A DNA stretch of 64,000 nucleotides from the NCBI RefSeq assembly GCF_001642805.2, contig NZ_CP016948.1, forward strand, positions 1,922,001-1,986,000, in the 5' to 3' direction. This stretch comes from Serratia surfactantfaciens (GTDB lineage Bacteria; Pseudomonadota; Gammaproteobacteria; Enterobacterales; Enterobacteriaceae). Made by a program: the position numbers and the translations under genes. Positions 54,270 through 63,535 of this stretch are shown here, piece after piece; position 1 is the first letter of the stretch, and each line of letters opens with the position of its first letter. The notes beneath the pieces are model-generated. The model had not been told where the DNA came from and did not search any database. It saw only the letters and a list, made by a program, of their open reading frames with translations.

Positions 54270-55022
54270 ATGAACAAGTTTATTATCGGAGGATGGAGCC
54301 AGTCTCTGACTGGCCAGCCCCGCGAAGCGTTCGATGTCATGATGTATGGCATGGTGACCAACCTTGATGGATTGACCACAGGCACAGCCGCTCATCCAGG
54401 CTGGAGCCCGGAAAAGCAAAATAAACCCGATACTCTTCCCGGTTTTAAAGGAAAGACGCTCTGGGTTTATGGCGGCGGCGGATGCTCCCCGCAGCAAAAG
54501 CCGGCAAATGAGGATGACGTGTTGCGGATCGTCGCGGCCACGGTATACCGGGGCTGGGATGGCGTCGATTTTGATGACGAATGCAATATGAACACCGAGC
54601 GGGTCATCGAAGCCATGAAACGGCTAAAAGAGGCTCGAAAAGAGGCCAGCTTCGGTTTTATTGCCGGTTATTCTTACAACCACCCCAATACGGAAAGCGG
54701 CAAAAAGCTCAACGAGAAAGTCAAAAAAATCATTCGGTCAGACCAATGCGATCGCTTTATCCATTACTGTTATGCCGCGGCGATGTGGAGCAATGACGAT
54801 ATTCTCGCGAATGTAATCCCGGCATTAAGGCAATCATTGGCAAACGGCGCCGAGAATAAAAAGTGCATTCTGGCCCTGACGACCAAAGGATTGACCGACT
54901 GGAATTTAAATTATTTCATCGATCAGATACTGGACTTTAACCTTGGCGGATTATTTATTTGGAATTACGCTAACCTGACGGATGAACATTATAAAATCAT
55001 CACGGACAGATTAGGTCATTAG
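54270..55022 (+). CDS. Small GH18-like protein (chitinase/ENGase fold)
   Basis: A 250-aa single-domain protein with the glycoside hydrolase 18 active-site motif as DGVDFDDE (DxxDxDxE, catalytic Glu last), preceded by LWVYGGGGCSP, the usual second strand, and ending with GGLFIWNYANL. It should cleave or bind N-acetylglucosamine polymers or N-glycans. No signal peptide or chitin-binding domain is present, so it would be cytoplasmic or released by a non-classical route. It is smaller than the secreted S. marcescens chitinases. AAGGAG lies before the ATG. Confidence 0.75.
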   Translation: MNKFIIGGWSQSLTGQPREAFDVMMYGMVTNLDGLTTGTAAHPGWSPEKQNKPDTLPGFKGKTLWVYGGGGCSPQQKPANEDDVLRIVAATVYRGWDGVDFDDECNMNTERVIEAMKRLKEARKEASFGFIAGYSYNHPNTESGKKLNEKVKKIIRSDQCDRFIHYCYAAAMWSNDDILANVIPALRQSLANGAENKKCILALTTKGLTDWNLNYFIDQILDFNLGGLFIWNYANLTDEHYKIITDRLGH

Positions 55023-55042
55023 CAAACCCGACCCGTCATCGC

Positions 55043-55076
55043 CTGAAAAGCGGCCGCATTCGCGGTCGCTTTTCAG
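55043..55076. terminator. Bidirectional terminator
   Basis: CTGAAAAGCGGCCGC and GCGGTCGCTTTTCAG form a 15-bp stem (one mismatch) with loop ATTC, between convergent genes ending at 55022 and 55089. Confidence 0.85.
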
Positions 55077-55088
55077 ATAAAGCATGCG

Positions 55089-56519
55089 CTATTCAATAAA
55101 CCCCAGCTTGAACTGCGCCTTACCCGCCAGCGAGGTCAATTCAGGCGCCTCCGGGTAGCGAGTCAGAAGCGGGAAAAATACGGCGCCGCCGATAATGCTG
55201 CGGCTTTTTGAATCCGCCGGGCGCAAGCCCCAGATATTCTGGTATGTCATCGGCACAAGCTGGCCGTCAACCAGCGCATTGCCAATATACAGCATGATAT
55301 GGCCAGGGATGTACACCAGCGTGATGAATGGCTTACCGTGCTCTTTGAGATAGCGCAACCGGTCACGGGTGTTCGCTTGAGCAAGATCAACCACCCGGTT
55401 TGCCGCCTGTATCTGCGCGGCGGAATTTCTGGGAAGAAATATCCCAAAAGGCATCAACAGGCTGCGCAGTTCGGCGGAGCAGTCATTATTGAAGTTAGAG
55501 TTCCCCCAACCATAGGGCCTGCCGTTCATCGACTGCATCAGGGTGGCAAGATGCTCAGGCGTCATTTCCCACGGCATGGCGGCAAACTCCCCTGCCGGCA
55601 AAACGACCCGGCGCATCTGTGCGTGGCCATCCGCTCGGCGAACCGGCACGGCGACGACAAAATGTCCCTGACGATGCCGGTAAAATGGCAACATCGTGCC
55701 GTGGCGCGCCGTAAAATAAAATTGGCCGCCGGCTTGCACCGAGACCGGCTGTTTAATGAATGCCCCCAGATTTTTCTCCGCCAGCGCCAGCCATTCGGTG
55801 ACAAACTGCCGATCCACCGCCGCGATGTCTTCGCTATGCACCCATCCGATCACCGTAGGCGACGCGACGTAGTTCCAGCGTTTATCGCGGCTTTGCGTAA
55901 TAACGTATACCGGCGTACCGGGACGGATAGATGAATCCTGCAAATTATCAAACGGATAACCCTGTCCAGCCAGGCGAGGATCGTCATAAGCCGGATCGGC
56001 CGTCGGCAGGATCCTGACCAGCGTTTCCCGGACTGCAATGCCCCTGCCCGCAGGATGGAACTCCTTATCCATGTCGGCCGACGTGTTATCTCTGACTTGC
56101 TGTTTCCAGCGGTCAGTGTGAGTCCTGAAGTTTTCCCCCCAGGAGACACTTTCACTTCCCAGGTATTTATCCATTGCGGCATCACGGCGGCTTTGCGCTT
56201 CACGGTTCAGGACGGAAGCGATGTAATGCGGATTCCAGGGGGATTGATCATTCGGCCCCATACCAAAATAGTGGGATTTGAGGGCGGAGAAATGGCGCTG
56301 CTGCGCGGCGGCATCCATCACGGGCACCTGCCGTTGCGGGCCATAGGGGATCCATTTATCGACAGATTGCGAGTATTTACCCAGCGGGAATAGCGATTTG
56401 GTCGGATCGATAGGGGTTGTCGCTACGGCGTCTTGAGGTGGCTCTCTGACCGGCGCACTATGGCAGGCCGACAACAACAGAAGCATCATCAATACAAAGG
56501 GTTTTATTCCATTAGGCAT
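55089..56519 (-). CDS. NlpC/P60 lipoprotein with SH3 domains
   Basis: A 476-aa lipoprotein (lipobox LLSAC, Cys at about residue 19). It has a long N-terminal stabilising part, two SH3-type regions (about 150-300, RETLVRILPTADPAYDD and YVITQSRDKRWNYV) and a C-terminal NlpC/P60 peptidase. The catalytic Cys is in NNDCSAELRSLLMPFG and the His in YIPGHIMLYIG. It probably cuts peptidoglycan stem peptides in the periplasm. The layout resembles SH3-C40 peptidases of several Gram-negatives. GGAG precedes the ATG. Confidence 0.87.
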   Translation of the reverse strand: MPNGIKPFVLMMLLLLSACHSAPVREPPQDAVATTPIDPTKSLFPLGKYSQSVDKWIPYGPQRQVPVMDAAAQQRHFSALKSHYFGMGPNDQSPWNPHYIASVLNREAQSRRDAAMDKYLGSESVSWGENFRTHTDRWKQQVRDNTSADMDKEFHPAGRGIAVRETLVRILPTADPAYDDPRLAGQGYPFDNLQDSSIRPGTPVYVITQSRDKRWNYVASPTVIGWVHSEDIAAVDRQFVTEWLALAEKNLGAFIKQPVSVQAGGQFYFTARHGTMLPFYRHRQGHFVVAVPVRRADGHAQMRRVVLPAGEFAAMPWEMTPEHLATLMQSMNGRPYGWGNSNFNNDCSAELRSLLMPFGIFLPRNSAAQIQAANRVVDLAQANTRDRLRYLKEHGKPFITLVYIPGHIMLYIGNALVDGQLVPMTYQNIWGLRPADSKSRSIIGGAVFFPLLTRYPEAPELTSLAGKAQFKLGFIE

Positions 56520-56670
56520 TTTTTATCATCTCCGTGACAGGTGAAAATTTCTTCTTCATCCTGACCAGAAGTGATTGCAAATGATACTCAATAACACTAT
56601 CGATTGACGCCCGGTTGAGGAACAAAACGCAAAAGCAAGCCCGCCCGCTTGCTCCTGCGCCCTCACATTC

Positions 56671-57258
56671 TCACCACGCCAACAGACGTTCCAGCGCCGC
56701 CGCCGGCCCTTTACGGCCGATAAGCGCCGCCCGATGCCAGATAGAGCCGCTGTCGCTCACCCACTGCTCACTTACCCACTGGCGCCGGGCCAGGCTGCGC
56801 AGCGCCTGGATGCTGTCGACGGTGTTATACACCAGCCAGGCGCCGAACAATACGCCGGCCAAGGCGATCCACAGATTAACCGTTGCCGCCAGCTGCGTGA
56901 TCAACAACAGCAACAGCGCCATCTGCAGTAAGGTTTTAGCGGTGAAAGCGCACAGAAAGAAGGTCCGCATCCGGTTTTCCAGCGCAAAACAGGGGTTGGT
57001 TAACACCTGGCGGGTTTCCTGTACCGGAATGCCTTGCACATAGACCATCCATTGCGAAGCCCGCCGGGGATTCATCGCCACGCCCTTTTCCGCCAGCTGG
57101 TGTAACCGCATCGAAACGGCCACCGGCCAGACGAGCGCGAGCAGCAGGCAATAGAAGAACGCCGCACTGACGCCGCACACGCCCAATCCGATCGCGGCCA
57201 GCACCGCCAGCAGAGCCTTGCCGGAGTAAAACCAAAACGGCACCACTTGGTAATTCAT
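56671..57258 (-). CDS. Inner-membrane protein of unknown function
   Basis: A 195-aa protein starting MNYQVVPFWFYSGKAL. It has four or so hydrophobic segments arranged in two pairs (about residues 9-45 and 104-142), a cytoplasmic part between, and a basic C-terminus. No family was recognised. AAGGGAA lies before the ATG at 57258. It seems to be transcribed alone. Confidence 0.7.
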   Translation of the reverse strand: MNYQVVPFWFYSGKALLAVLAAIGLGVCGVSAAFFYCLLLALVWPVAVSMRLHQLAEKGVAMNPRRASQWMVYVQGIPVQETRQVLTNPCFALENRMRTFFLCAFTAKTLLQMALLLLLITQLAATVNLWIALAGVLFGAWLVYNTVDSIQALRSLARRQWVSEQWVSDSGSIWHRAALIGRKGPAAALERLLAW

Positions 57259-57428
57259 AAAGTTCCCTTTTAAGTCCATTCACCAGTCCGATAGATTACT
57301 CCCTTATCAAGGCGTTAAACGCGAGGGAACAAAAAATTTTTGCTGTTACGCAGAACGCGATCGGCCCCTCTATCCTGCGCCGCCAAACCTGCTACCCTGC
57401 GCCTTTTGATTTTTGACAGGAGTCTTCC

Positions 57429-57854
57429 ATGCGCCAACGCATCATTGTCTGCCCGCTGATTGAAAACGATAACGCCTTCCTGCTGTGTAAAATGGCCGCC
57501 CACAAAGGCGTATTTCCCGGCCAATGGGCGCTGTCCGGCGGCGGCGTCGAACCAGGTGAGCAGATAGAACAGGCGCTGCGGCGCGAAGTGAGCGAAGAGC
57601 TGGGCACCGCGCTGATCCTCGAGCGCATCACGCCCTGGACCTTCCGCGACGACGTGCGCATCAAAACCTACGCCGACGGCAGCCAGGAACAGATCTATAT
57701 GATTTATCTGATCTTCGACTGCCAGGCCGCCAACCGCGACGTGACGATTAACGATGAGTTCGACGACTACGCCTGGGTGCCGCGCGAACGCCTGGGGGAG
57801 TACGATCTGAATGAGGCCACCCGTTTTACCCTGCAGCAACGCGGGCTGTTATAG
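57429..57854 (+). CDS. nudI: Nucleoside triphosphatase NudI
   Basis: A 141-aa Nudix hydrolase colinear with E. coli NudI (YfaO, 141 aa). The Nudix box is [23 protein letters not shown], with all catalytic Glu present. NudI prefers pyrimidine deoxynucleoside triphosphates. AGGAG lies before the ATG. Confidence 0.93.
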   Translation: MRQRIIVCPLIENDNAFLLCKMAAHKGVFPGQWALSGGGVEPGEQIEQALRREVSEELGTALILERITPWTFRDDVRIKTYADGSQEQIYMIYLIFDCQAANRDVTINDEFDDYAWVPRERLGEYDLNEATRFTLQQRGLL

Positions 57855-57957
57855 TTTTCGTTGACGGTTTGTATAAGTACCGCCCTATTTTCTTCACATT
57901 TGCCGGTCAGACTCTTGTGATATTTTTTAATCACTTAGGGTCATTATTGCCGCCGTT

Positions 57958-58788
57958 ATGCTCTTATTTAACCTTTCTCTCCGCTTTCCCGCCCGGCGCT
58001 TCGGCGCCGCTGTCCTGTTCAGCCTGCTGTCCGTTCTGACCACCGCGCACGCCGCGCCGCTGGCGCTGCATGCCAAATCGGTGCTGGTCGTCAATCAGCG
58101 CACCGGGAAAACGCTGTATCAGAAACGGCCTAACCGCGTCCTCCCCATTGCTTCGCTCACTAAACTGATGACCGCGATGGTCACCCTGGACAGCAAGCGC
58201 CCGCTGGGCAACAGGATGAGAGTCACCCCTGCCGATCGCGATCTGCTGAAAAAAACCCATTCGCGGTTGACCATCGGCTCGGTGCTCAGCCGCCGCGACA
58301 TGCTGCACATCGCCCTGATGTCTTCGGAAAACCGCGCCGCTGCGGCGCTGAGCCGCAACTATCCCGGCGGTCGCAGAGCCTTTGTGGCGAAAATGAACCA
58401 GAAAGCGCGCGCCATCGGCATGAAGCGCGCCCGCTTCTACGACCCGACCGGGCTGACGCCGCGCAATGTCGCGACCGCCCGCGATCTGCTGCAGATGGTC
58501 AACCACGCCTATCGCTATCAGACCATCCGCCGTTTCAGCACCGACAGGCAGCGCGTCGTCTTTCCCGGCCGCGGCCAACTGGTCTATCGCAGTTCCAACG
58601 GTCTGATCAACAACGCCGCCTGGAATATTCAGCTGCAGAAAACCGGGTTTACCAACGAGGCGGGCCACTGTCTGGTGATGCGCACCACCATCAAGGGGCA
58701 GCCGATTGTGATGATCTTGCTCGGCGCACGCTCGCCTTACGGCCATTACAGCGACGCCATTCGCCTGAAGGCCTGGCTGGAGGGATAA
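57958..58788 (+). CDS. pbpG: D-alanyl-D-alanine endopeptidase, PbpG-type
   Basis: A 276-aa periplasmic serine peptidase (penicillin-binding protein 7 type) with a signal peptide (ending TAHA, about residue 25). The motifs are SLTK (SxxK), SSEN (SxN) and KTG. It cleaves D-Ala-meso-DAP crosslinks in peptidoglycan. It is shorter than E. coli PbpG (310 aa), mostly at the C-terminus. The start has a weak ribosome site. Confidence 0.87.
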   Translation: MLLFNLSLRFPARRFGAAVLFSLLSVLTTAHAAPLALHAKSVLVVNQRTGKTLYQKRPNRVLPIASLTKLMTAMVTLDSKRPLGNRMRVTPADRDLLKKTHSRLTIGSVLSRRDMLHIALMSSENRAAAALSRNYPGGRRAFVAKMNQKARAIGMKRARFYDPTGLTPRNVATARDLLQMVNHAYRYQTIRRFSTDRQRVVFPGRGQLVYRSSNGLINNAAWNIQLQKTGFTNEAGHCLVMRTTIKGQPIVMILLGARSPYGHYSDAIRLKAWLEG

Positions 58789-58926
58789 TACCAGGGTGCT
58801 TTACCGCTTTGCGCATATCCAAATTCGTTTTGGATCAATGGAATATCCTATCGCCAATCAGTATTAAGCCTCGCGTCGTCCGCATGGTATTTGTCAGGCA
58901 TATCTGATGAGGAAAGGAGCGGGAAA

Positions 58927-59913
58927 ATGGCTTATGCCTTGAGCATATTGGAAAAGAGTCCGATCGCCGACGGGGAAAGCGCCGCGCAGGCGCTGGCGCG
59001 CACGCTGCATCTGGCGCAGCAGGCGGAACGCTGGGGATATCGCCGCTTCTGGCTGGCGGAGCACCACAACACGCCGCAGCTCGCCTGCCCGTCGCCGGAA
59101 GTGCTGATCGGCTACCTGCTCGGCCAGACGTCGCGCATCCGCATCGGTTCCGGCGGCGTGATGCTGCAGCACTACAGCGCTTACAAGGTGGCCGAAAATT
59201 TCAATCTGCTGGCGGCGCTGGCGCCGGGGCGCGTCGATCTCGGGGTGGGCAAAGCGCCCGGCGGGCTGCCGCTCGCCACTCAGGCGCTGCAGGCCGCCCA
59301 TGACCGGCAAAACAAACCGGCCTTCCCACAGCAGCTGTCGCAGCTGACCGCCTACCTGAACGACGACGCGGAACCGGGGCTGAGCGCCACGCCGTTGCCG
59401 CCGCATGCCGCCCAGCGCTTTCTGCTCGGCGCCAGCAAAGAGAGCGCAACGCTGGCGGCTGAAGCCGGCTGGGCTTTCGTGTTCGCCGCGCATCTAAACG
59501 GCAATCCGCAGGACATCCGCGAAGCGCTGGCGCACTACACCGCCCTGAGCGGCGGCCGCAAGGCGTTGCTCGCCGTAGCGGCGATCGTGGCGCACAGTGC
59601 GGAACAGGCCGCGGCGCTGGCGGCGGATATTCAGCAATACCGCGTCCACGTTGCCGGTGAGCAGAGCGTGACCGTCGGCAGCCTGGCGCAGGCGGAGAGT
59701 TTCGTGCAGCAGGCCGGCGCCGCCGACTACCGCATCGAGCCGCGAGAAAGCCATATCCTGCTCGGCACGGCGCAGCAGGTCCATCAGCAACTGGCCCAGC
59801 TGCAGCAGCGCTACGGCGTGGAGGAGTTCATCATCGACACGCCGATCGGCGAGCCGGCCGCCCGATTAGCCTCCCTGCAGCTGTTGGCGGAAGAGAGCCT
59901 GACGCCGGCCTAG
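58927..59913 (+). CDS. LLM-class flavin-dependent oxidoreductase
   Basis: A 328-aa luciferase-like TIM barrel. The motifs FWLAEHHNTPQLACPSPEVL and IRIGSGGVMLQHYSAYKVAE are typical of the group related to bacterial luciferase alpha subunits and YhbW. It should use FMNH2; the substrate is unknown. AAAGGAG supports the ATG at 58927. Its stop overlaps the stop of the convergent MocR-type gene by 4 nt. Confidence 0.87.
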   Translation: MAYALSILEKSPIADGESAAQALARTLHLAQQAERWGYRRFWLAEHHNTPQLACPSPEVLIGYLLGQTSRIRIGSGGVMLQHYSAYKVAENFNLLAALAPGRVDLGVGKAPGGLPLATQALQAAHDRQNKPAFPQQLSQLTAYLNDDAEPGLSATPLPPHAAQRFLLGASKESATLAAEAGWAFVFAAHLNGNPQDIREALAHYTALSGGRKALLAVAAIVAHSAEQAAALAADIQQYRVHVAGEQSVTVGSLAQAESFVQQAGAADYRIEPRESHILLGTAQQVHQQLAQLQQRYGVEEFIIDTPIGEPAARLASLQLLAEESLTPA

Positions 59914-61214
59914 TTGATCGCCGCCCCCGCCCGCATGGCTTCGGACAGATCCTGCGCCAGCGGCGCCAGCTGCGCCGGCGTGACATTGGCCAGACTGACG
60001 CGGAGCGCAGGATCGCTCTTCAGGCGGAAAGGTTCCCCACCCTGCACCAGCCACCCCCGCTGCGCCATCAGCTGCGCGGCGGCGGTTTCCGACCGCACCG
60101 GCAACCACAGATGCAGCCCTTCGCCCACCGCCAGCGCCGTGTGATTTAACGCGTTGAGCCGCCGGACCAGTTCATCCCGCCTGGCCTGATATGCCTGCTG
60201 CGCCCGCCGCAATTGCCCTTCCTGCAGCGCCTGTCCCCACAGTCTGGCTGCAATCTGCTGCAAGATATGGCTAACCCAGCGTTCGCTGATGTACTGATCG
60301 GCGCGCATTGCCTGCAGCAACGTCGGGTTGCCGCAGGCCAACGCCATGCGCAGATCCGGGCTGAGAAACTTGCTGAGCGACAGCACGTACAGACCGCGAT
60401 CGTCGTCGAACGGCAGATGCAGCGGCTGGTGCGACAGCGGCCCCCAGAAATCGTCGACGATCGCCAAACACTGCGGGTTGTCGCTCAGAAAACGCCGCCA
60501 CTGCTGGGCGCGCTGCGCCGAGAGCGAAGCGCCGGTCGGATTGTGGGCGCGCGGCGTCAGGATCACCGCGCCCGCGGTGCCGCTTTCCGGCAGCCGACAG
60601 CCCTGATCGTCCACCGCCAACGGCAGCGGCCGCAGGCGCAGGTGACGCAGCAGCGTCAATAGCGGCGGCCAGCAGGGATCTTCTACCCACACCGCCGCTC
60701 CCGGTTGGACATGACAGCGCAGCGCCTTTTCCATCGCGTCCAGCGCGCCGGAAAATACCGCCGGCTCCCCCAGCTCGACGCCCTGACGGCTCAGCCATTC
60801 GCGCCCCAGACCGGTCAATACCGGCAGATCACCGCTGATGTCATAGCCGCTTTGCTGCGGGAACACCTCCGTCGCGCCCAGCGCCAGCGCCGGCAACAGC
60901 GCGGCGTCCAGGTTGCCGCTGGCCAGATCGCACATGCCCGCCGGCACCTGACGTGGCGCATAGGCCGAACTCACCGCCGCCAGCGGCGGCTCCAGCACCA
61001 GCGTCCCCGCCCGGCCGCGCGTCGCCACCAGACCGGCGTCGCGCAATCTGGCGTAGGCGCTGGCGACGGTATTCGGATTGACCTCCAGCTCCGCCGCCAG
61101 CTGGCGAACCGGCGGCAACAGCTCGCCCGGCCGCAAGACGCCGTCTTTGATGCGTGCGGCGATCTGCTCGGCAATCTGGACAGCGCCGCCGCCTTTTGCA
61201 TACAATGAAGTCAT
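59910..61214 (-). CDS. ptsJ: MocR/PtsJ-type PLP-dependent regulator
   Basis: A 434-aa protein with an N-terminal GntR winged helix (about residues 10-75, VRQLAAELEVNPNTVASAYARLRDAGLV) joined to a fold-type I aminotransferase domain. The PLP lysine is in LSLSKFLSPDLR, and the PLP-binding Asp/Tyr region is IVDDFWGP. PtsJ in Salmonella represses pyridoxal kinase, and here the divergent operon also ends in a pyridoxal-kinase gene, which fits well. The ATG at 61214 gives the family length. Confidence 0.85.
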   Translation of the reverse strand: MTSLYAKGGGAVQIAEQIAARIKDGVLRPGELLPPVRQLAAELEVNPNTVASAYARLRDAGLVATRGRAGTLVLEPPLAAVSSAYAPRQVPAGMCDLASGNLDAALLPALALGATEVFPQQSGYDISGDLPVLTGLGREWLSRQGVELGEPAVFSGALDAMEKALRCHVQPGAAVWVEDPCWPPLLTLLRHLRLRPLPLAVDDQGCRLPESGTAGAVILTPRAHNPTGASLSAQRAQQWRRFLSDNPQCLAIVDDFWGPLSHQPLHLPFDDDRGLYVLSLSKFLSPDLRMALACGNPTLLQAMRADQYISERWVSHILQQIAARLWGQALQEGQLRRAQQAYQARRDELVRRLNALNHTALAVGEGLHLWLPVRSETAAAQLMAQRGWLVQGGEPFRLKSDPALRVSLANVTPAQLAPLAQDLSEAMRAGAAIN

Positions 61215-61280
61215 ACATAAATCCTTTTGTACTAGTTCAAACAAGATTAGCAGCTTCTGCGGACAAAAGTAAGGGGTTCC

Positions 61281-61535
61281 ATGGATAAACATTACGTGCT
61301 CGACATTCAGTATGCAGGAAAAGCCTTCGCCCGCCTGCAGATGTTCACCCCCTGGGCAGCCGATCAGCTGGAGCAGGCCTGCGCGCTGTTCCCGGCCGCG
61401 CAGGGTTATCAGGTGCGGCTCAGCCAGGTCAGCGAGCGCCGCATCGTCTACCAGAGCGGCGCGCAGGGCATCACTGTGCTGGGCGAGTCGCTGGCGCTGA
61501 CCCCGTTCACTCAGGCTAGCGAGGTTAAACAATGA
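61281..61535 (+). CDS. 84-aa protein in the vitamin B6 operon
   Basis: A small soluble protein of unknown family, first gene of a three-gene operon. It starts MDKHYVLDIQYAGKAFARLQMF; the middle has a helical AADQLEQAC stretch and two predicted strands. Its stop overlaps the glutamine amidotransferase start by 4 nt, so the two are translationally coupled. AAGGGG lies before the ATG. It may be a partner or regulatory subunit. Confidence 0.7.
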   Translation: MDKHYVLDIQYAGKAFARLQMFTPWAADQLEQACALFPAAQGYQVRLSQVSERRIVYQSGAQGITVLGESLALTPFTQASEVKQ

Positions 61536-62242
61536 AAAAAGCCGTTGCCATTCGGCACGTCAATTTTGAAAACCTGGGCATCCTCGGCTCTCTGCTGTCG
61601 CTGCGCGGCTATCAGATCGACTATTACGATGCCGGCCGCGATGATATTCGTGCTATCAATAATGAAGAAACCGATCTGTTGGTGGTGCTGGGCGGGCCGA
61701 TCAGCGCCGCCCAGCACTTTTCCGGCGCCCTGCGCTATGACTTTCTCGATCATGAGTTAACGCTGGTCAAACAGCGTCTGGCGCAGCGGCGACCGACCCT
61801 CGGAGTGTGTCTCGGCGCGCAGGTGATCGCCCAGGCGCTGGGCGCTGAGGTGATCTCGCTCGGCGTAAAAGAGATCGGCTTCGCCCCGCTGACCGCGGCG
61901 ACGGAGGATTCGGTACTGGCGCCGCTGGCCGATACGCCGGTGCTGCACTGGCACGGCGATATGTTCATGATCCCGGACGGCGCCCGCTGCCTGGCCGGCA
62001 CGGCGCTTTGCCCGCATCAGGCCTTCGACTATCAGGGCTTCGCGCTCGGTCTGCAGTTTCACCTGGAAGCCGATCATCGCGATCTCGAACGCTGGCTGAT
62101 TGGCCATGCCTGCGAACTGGAACTGGCCGGCATCGCGCCCCAGAGCCTGCGTGAACAGGCGGCGCGCCACGGCGCACAGCTGGAACAGCGCGCACGGCAG
62201 GTGTTCGCGCGCTGGCTGGATAATAACGAACTCAGGATGTAA
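61532..62242 (+). CDS. Class I glutamine amidotransferase-like protein
   Basis: A 236-aa protein with the class I glutamine amidotransferase fold. The catalytic Cys is in LGVCLGAQ, the oxyanion Gly pair in LGGPIS, and the His and Glu in LQFHLEAD. It would hydrolyse glutamine and deliver ammonia, or act on a gamma-glutamyl compound. It lies between the 84-aa gene and the pyridoxal-kinase-like gene, overlapping the first by 4 nt and preceding the second by 3 nt. The link to B6 metabolism is unknown. Confidence 0.85.
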   Translation: MKKAVAIRHVNFENLGILGSLLSLRGYQIDYYDAGRDDIRAINNEETDLLVVLGGPISAAQHFSGALRYDFLDHELTLVKQRLAQRRPTLGVCLGAQVIAQALGAEVISLGVKEIGFAPLTAATEDSVLAPLADTPVLHWHGDMFMIPDGARCLAGTALCPHQAFDYQGFALGLQFHLEADHRDLERWLIGHACELELAGIAPQSLREQAARHGAQLEQRARQVFARWLDNNELRM

Positions 62243-62245
62243 CCC

Positions 62246-63085
62246 ATGCAACAGATTTCACCCTTGCGGTCACCGTCCATCGACGCGATCAGCATACAAT
62301 CTCAGGTGGTTTACGGCAGCGTCGGCAACGGTATCGCCTACCGCACTCTGCTGAAAAAGGGGCTGGAGGCGCTGCAGGTGCCCAGCGTATTGTTCGGCTG
62401 CCCGCCCTATTACGGCAAACCGCACGGCGGCGTCATCTCCGGCGAATGGTTTGGCGGCTTCCTCGACGATCTGATTGCCCGCGGCGTGATGCAGCGCTGC
62501 CGGGCGGTGATCGTCGGCTACCTGGGCGACGTCATGCAGTGCCATATTCTGGCCAACTGGCTGCAGCGGGTGCGCGCCCTCAATCCGCAGATAAAAATCT
62601 ATATCGATCCGGTGATGGGCGACTACGGTGAAGGGATCTACGTGGATGAACGCATCGTCAACAGCTATCGCTCGCCGTTTCTGCGGCTGGCCGACGGCCT
62701 GACGCCGAACGGTTTCGAACTGGAGCAACTGTGCGGCCGGCGACTGAACAGCCGGGAGCAGACGCAACACGCCGCGCAGGCATTGTTGAACGACACCACC
62801 GAATGGGTGCTGGTCACCAGCGCACCGGGCGTAGCGCAGCACGAAGACGAAGTGGGATTGATGCTGGTCACCCGGAATGAAACGCAGTGCTTTACCCATC
62901 CGAAGGTCAAATCGGCGGTCAAAGGCACTGGCGATCTGTTTACCGCGTTGCTGGTCAGCCATCTGCTGCACGGCGCCGAACTCGGCGCGGCAGTGGTCGC
63001 CGCCGCCGGCGAAGTGTGCGACGTGCTGGCCGAAGCGGCGCAGTTCGGTTGGGAAGAGATCGGCAGCCTGCGGGCGTTAACCTAG
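62246..63085 (+). CDS. Pyridoxal kinase-like protein (PdxK/PdxY)
   Basis: A 279-aa ribokinase-fold kinase close to PdxY/PdxK. The motifs are ISIQSQVVYGSVGN, YIDPVMGDYGEG, and the anion-hole/base motif as KGTGDLFTALLVSHLL (base Asp in GTGD). It phosphorylates pyridoxal or related vitamers with ATP. It is last in an operon divergent from the PtsJ-like regulator. A weak hairpin GGGGCAG/CTGCCCC (63096-63113) follows. Confidence 0.87.
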   Translation: MQQISPLRSPSIDAISIQSQVVYGSVGNGIAYRTLLKKGLEALQVPSVLFGCPPYYGKPHGGVISGEWFGGFLDDLIARGVMQRCRAVIVGYLGDVMQCHILANWLQRVRALNPQIKIYIDPVMGDYGEGIYVDERIVNSYRSPFLRLADGLTPNGFELEQLCGRRLNSREQTQHAAQALLNDTTEWVLVTSAPGVAQHEDEVGLMLVTRNETQCFTHPKVKSAVKGTGDLFTALLVSHLLHGAELGAAVVAAAGEVCDVLAEAAQFGWEEIGSLRALT

Positions 63086-63535
63086 CGCGTGAACAGGGGC
63101 AGCCTGCTGCCCCGCCTCTCCCGTCTTGACTTTTCACCATGACGATAATTCTGCTGCGCACTTTATTTATTGCCCGTCAATGATGCGCACAGTAATGATA
63201 AATTAGTGCACTATATATAAAAGATTAAACAGCTAATGATTAGAATAATTAAAATCCATAACCACACTCAACGTATTGATTTGTTGAAATTAAAAAAAAC
63301 AGAAAATAAAATCGCGAAAAACATTCTGTTTTTTTGATTTTTTAAACTATTCACCCTCTTTTTACAACGCCGTGATTTTATTGATTATCTGTCACATAAA
63401 AATAAATACTTAATTTATTTTTATGTATGTGTTGATTTTTCAAGCGCCATTGCTATTGTTGAATGTGAGTAAAACGCGGCGACAAAGCGATTCACTACCT
63501 CCCTTTTATACCATCCAGCGTATAAGGATCTGACT
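63086..63535. other. AT-rich intergenic region
   Basis: No gene with support is seen. It contains the hairpin after the pyridoxal-kinase gene (63096-63113), an AAAAAAACAG/CTGTTTTTTT inverted repeat (about 63292-63335) that may act as a bidirectional terminator, and the AT-rich upstream region of the last gene. A 106-codon frame on the minus strand (63421-63741) is antisense to that gene and is not accepted. Confidence 0.5.
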
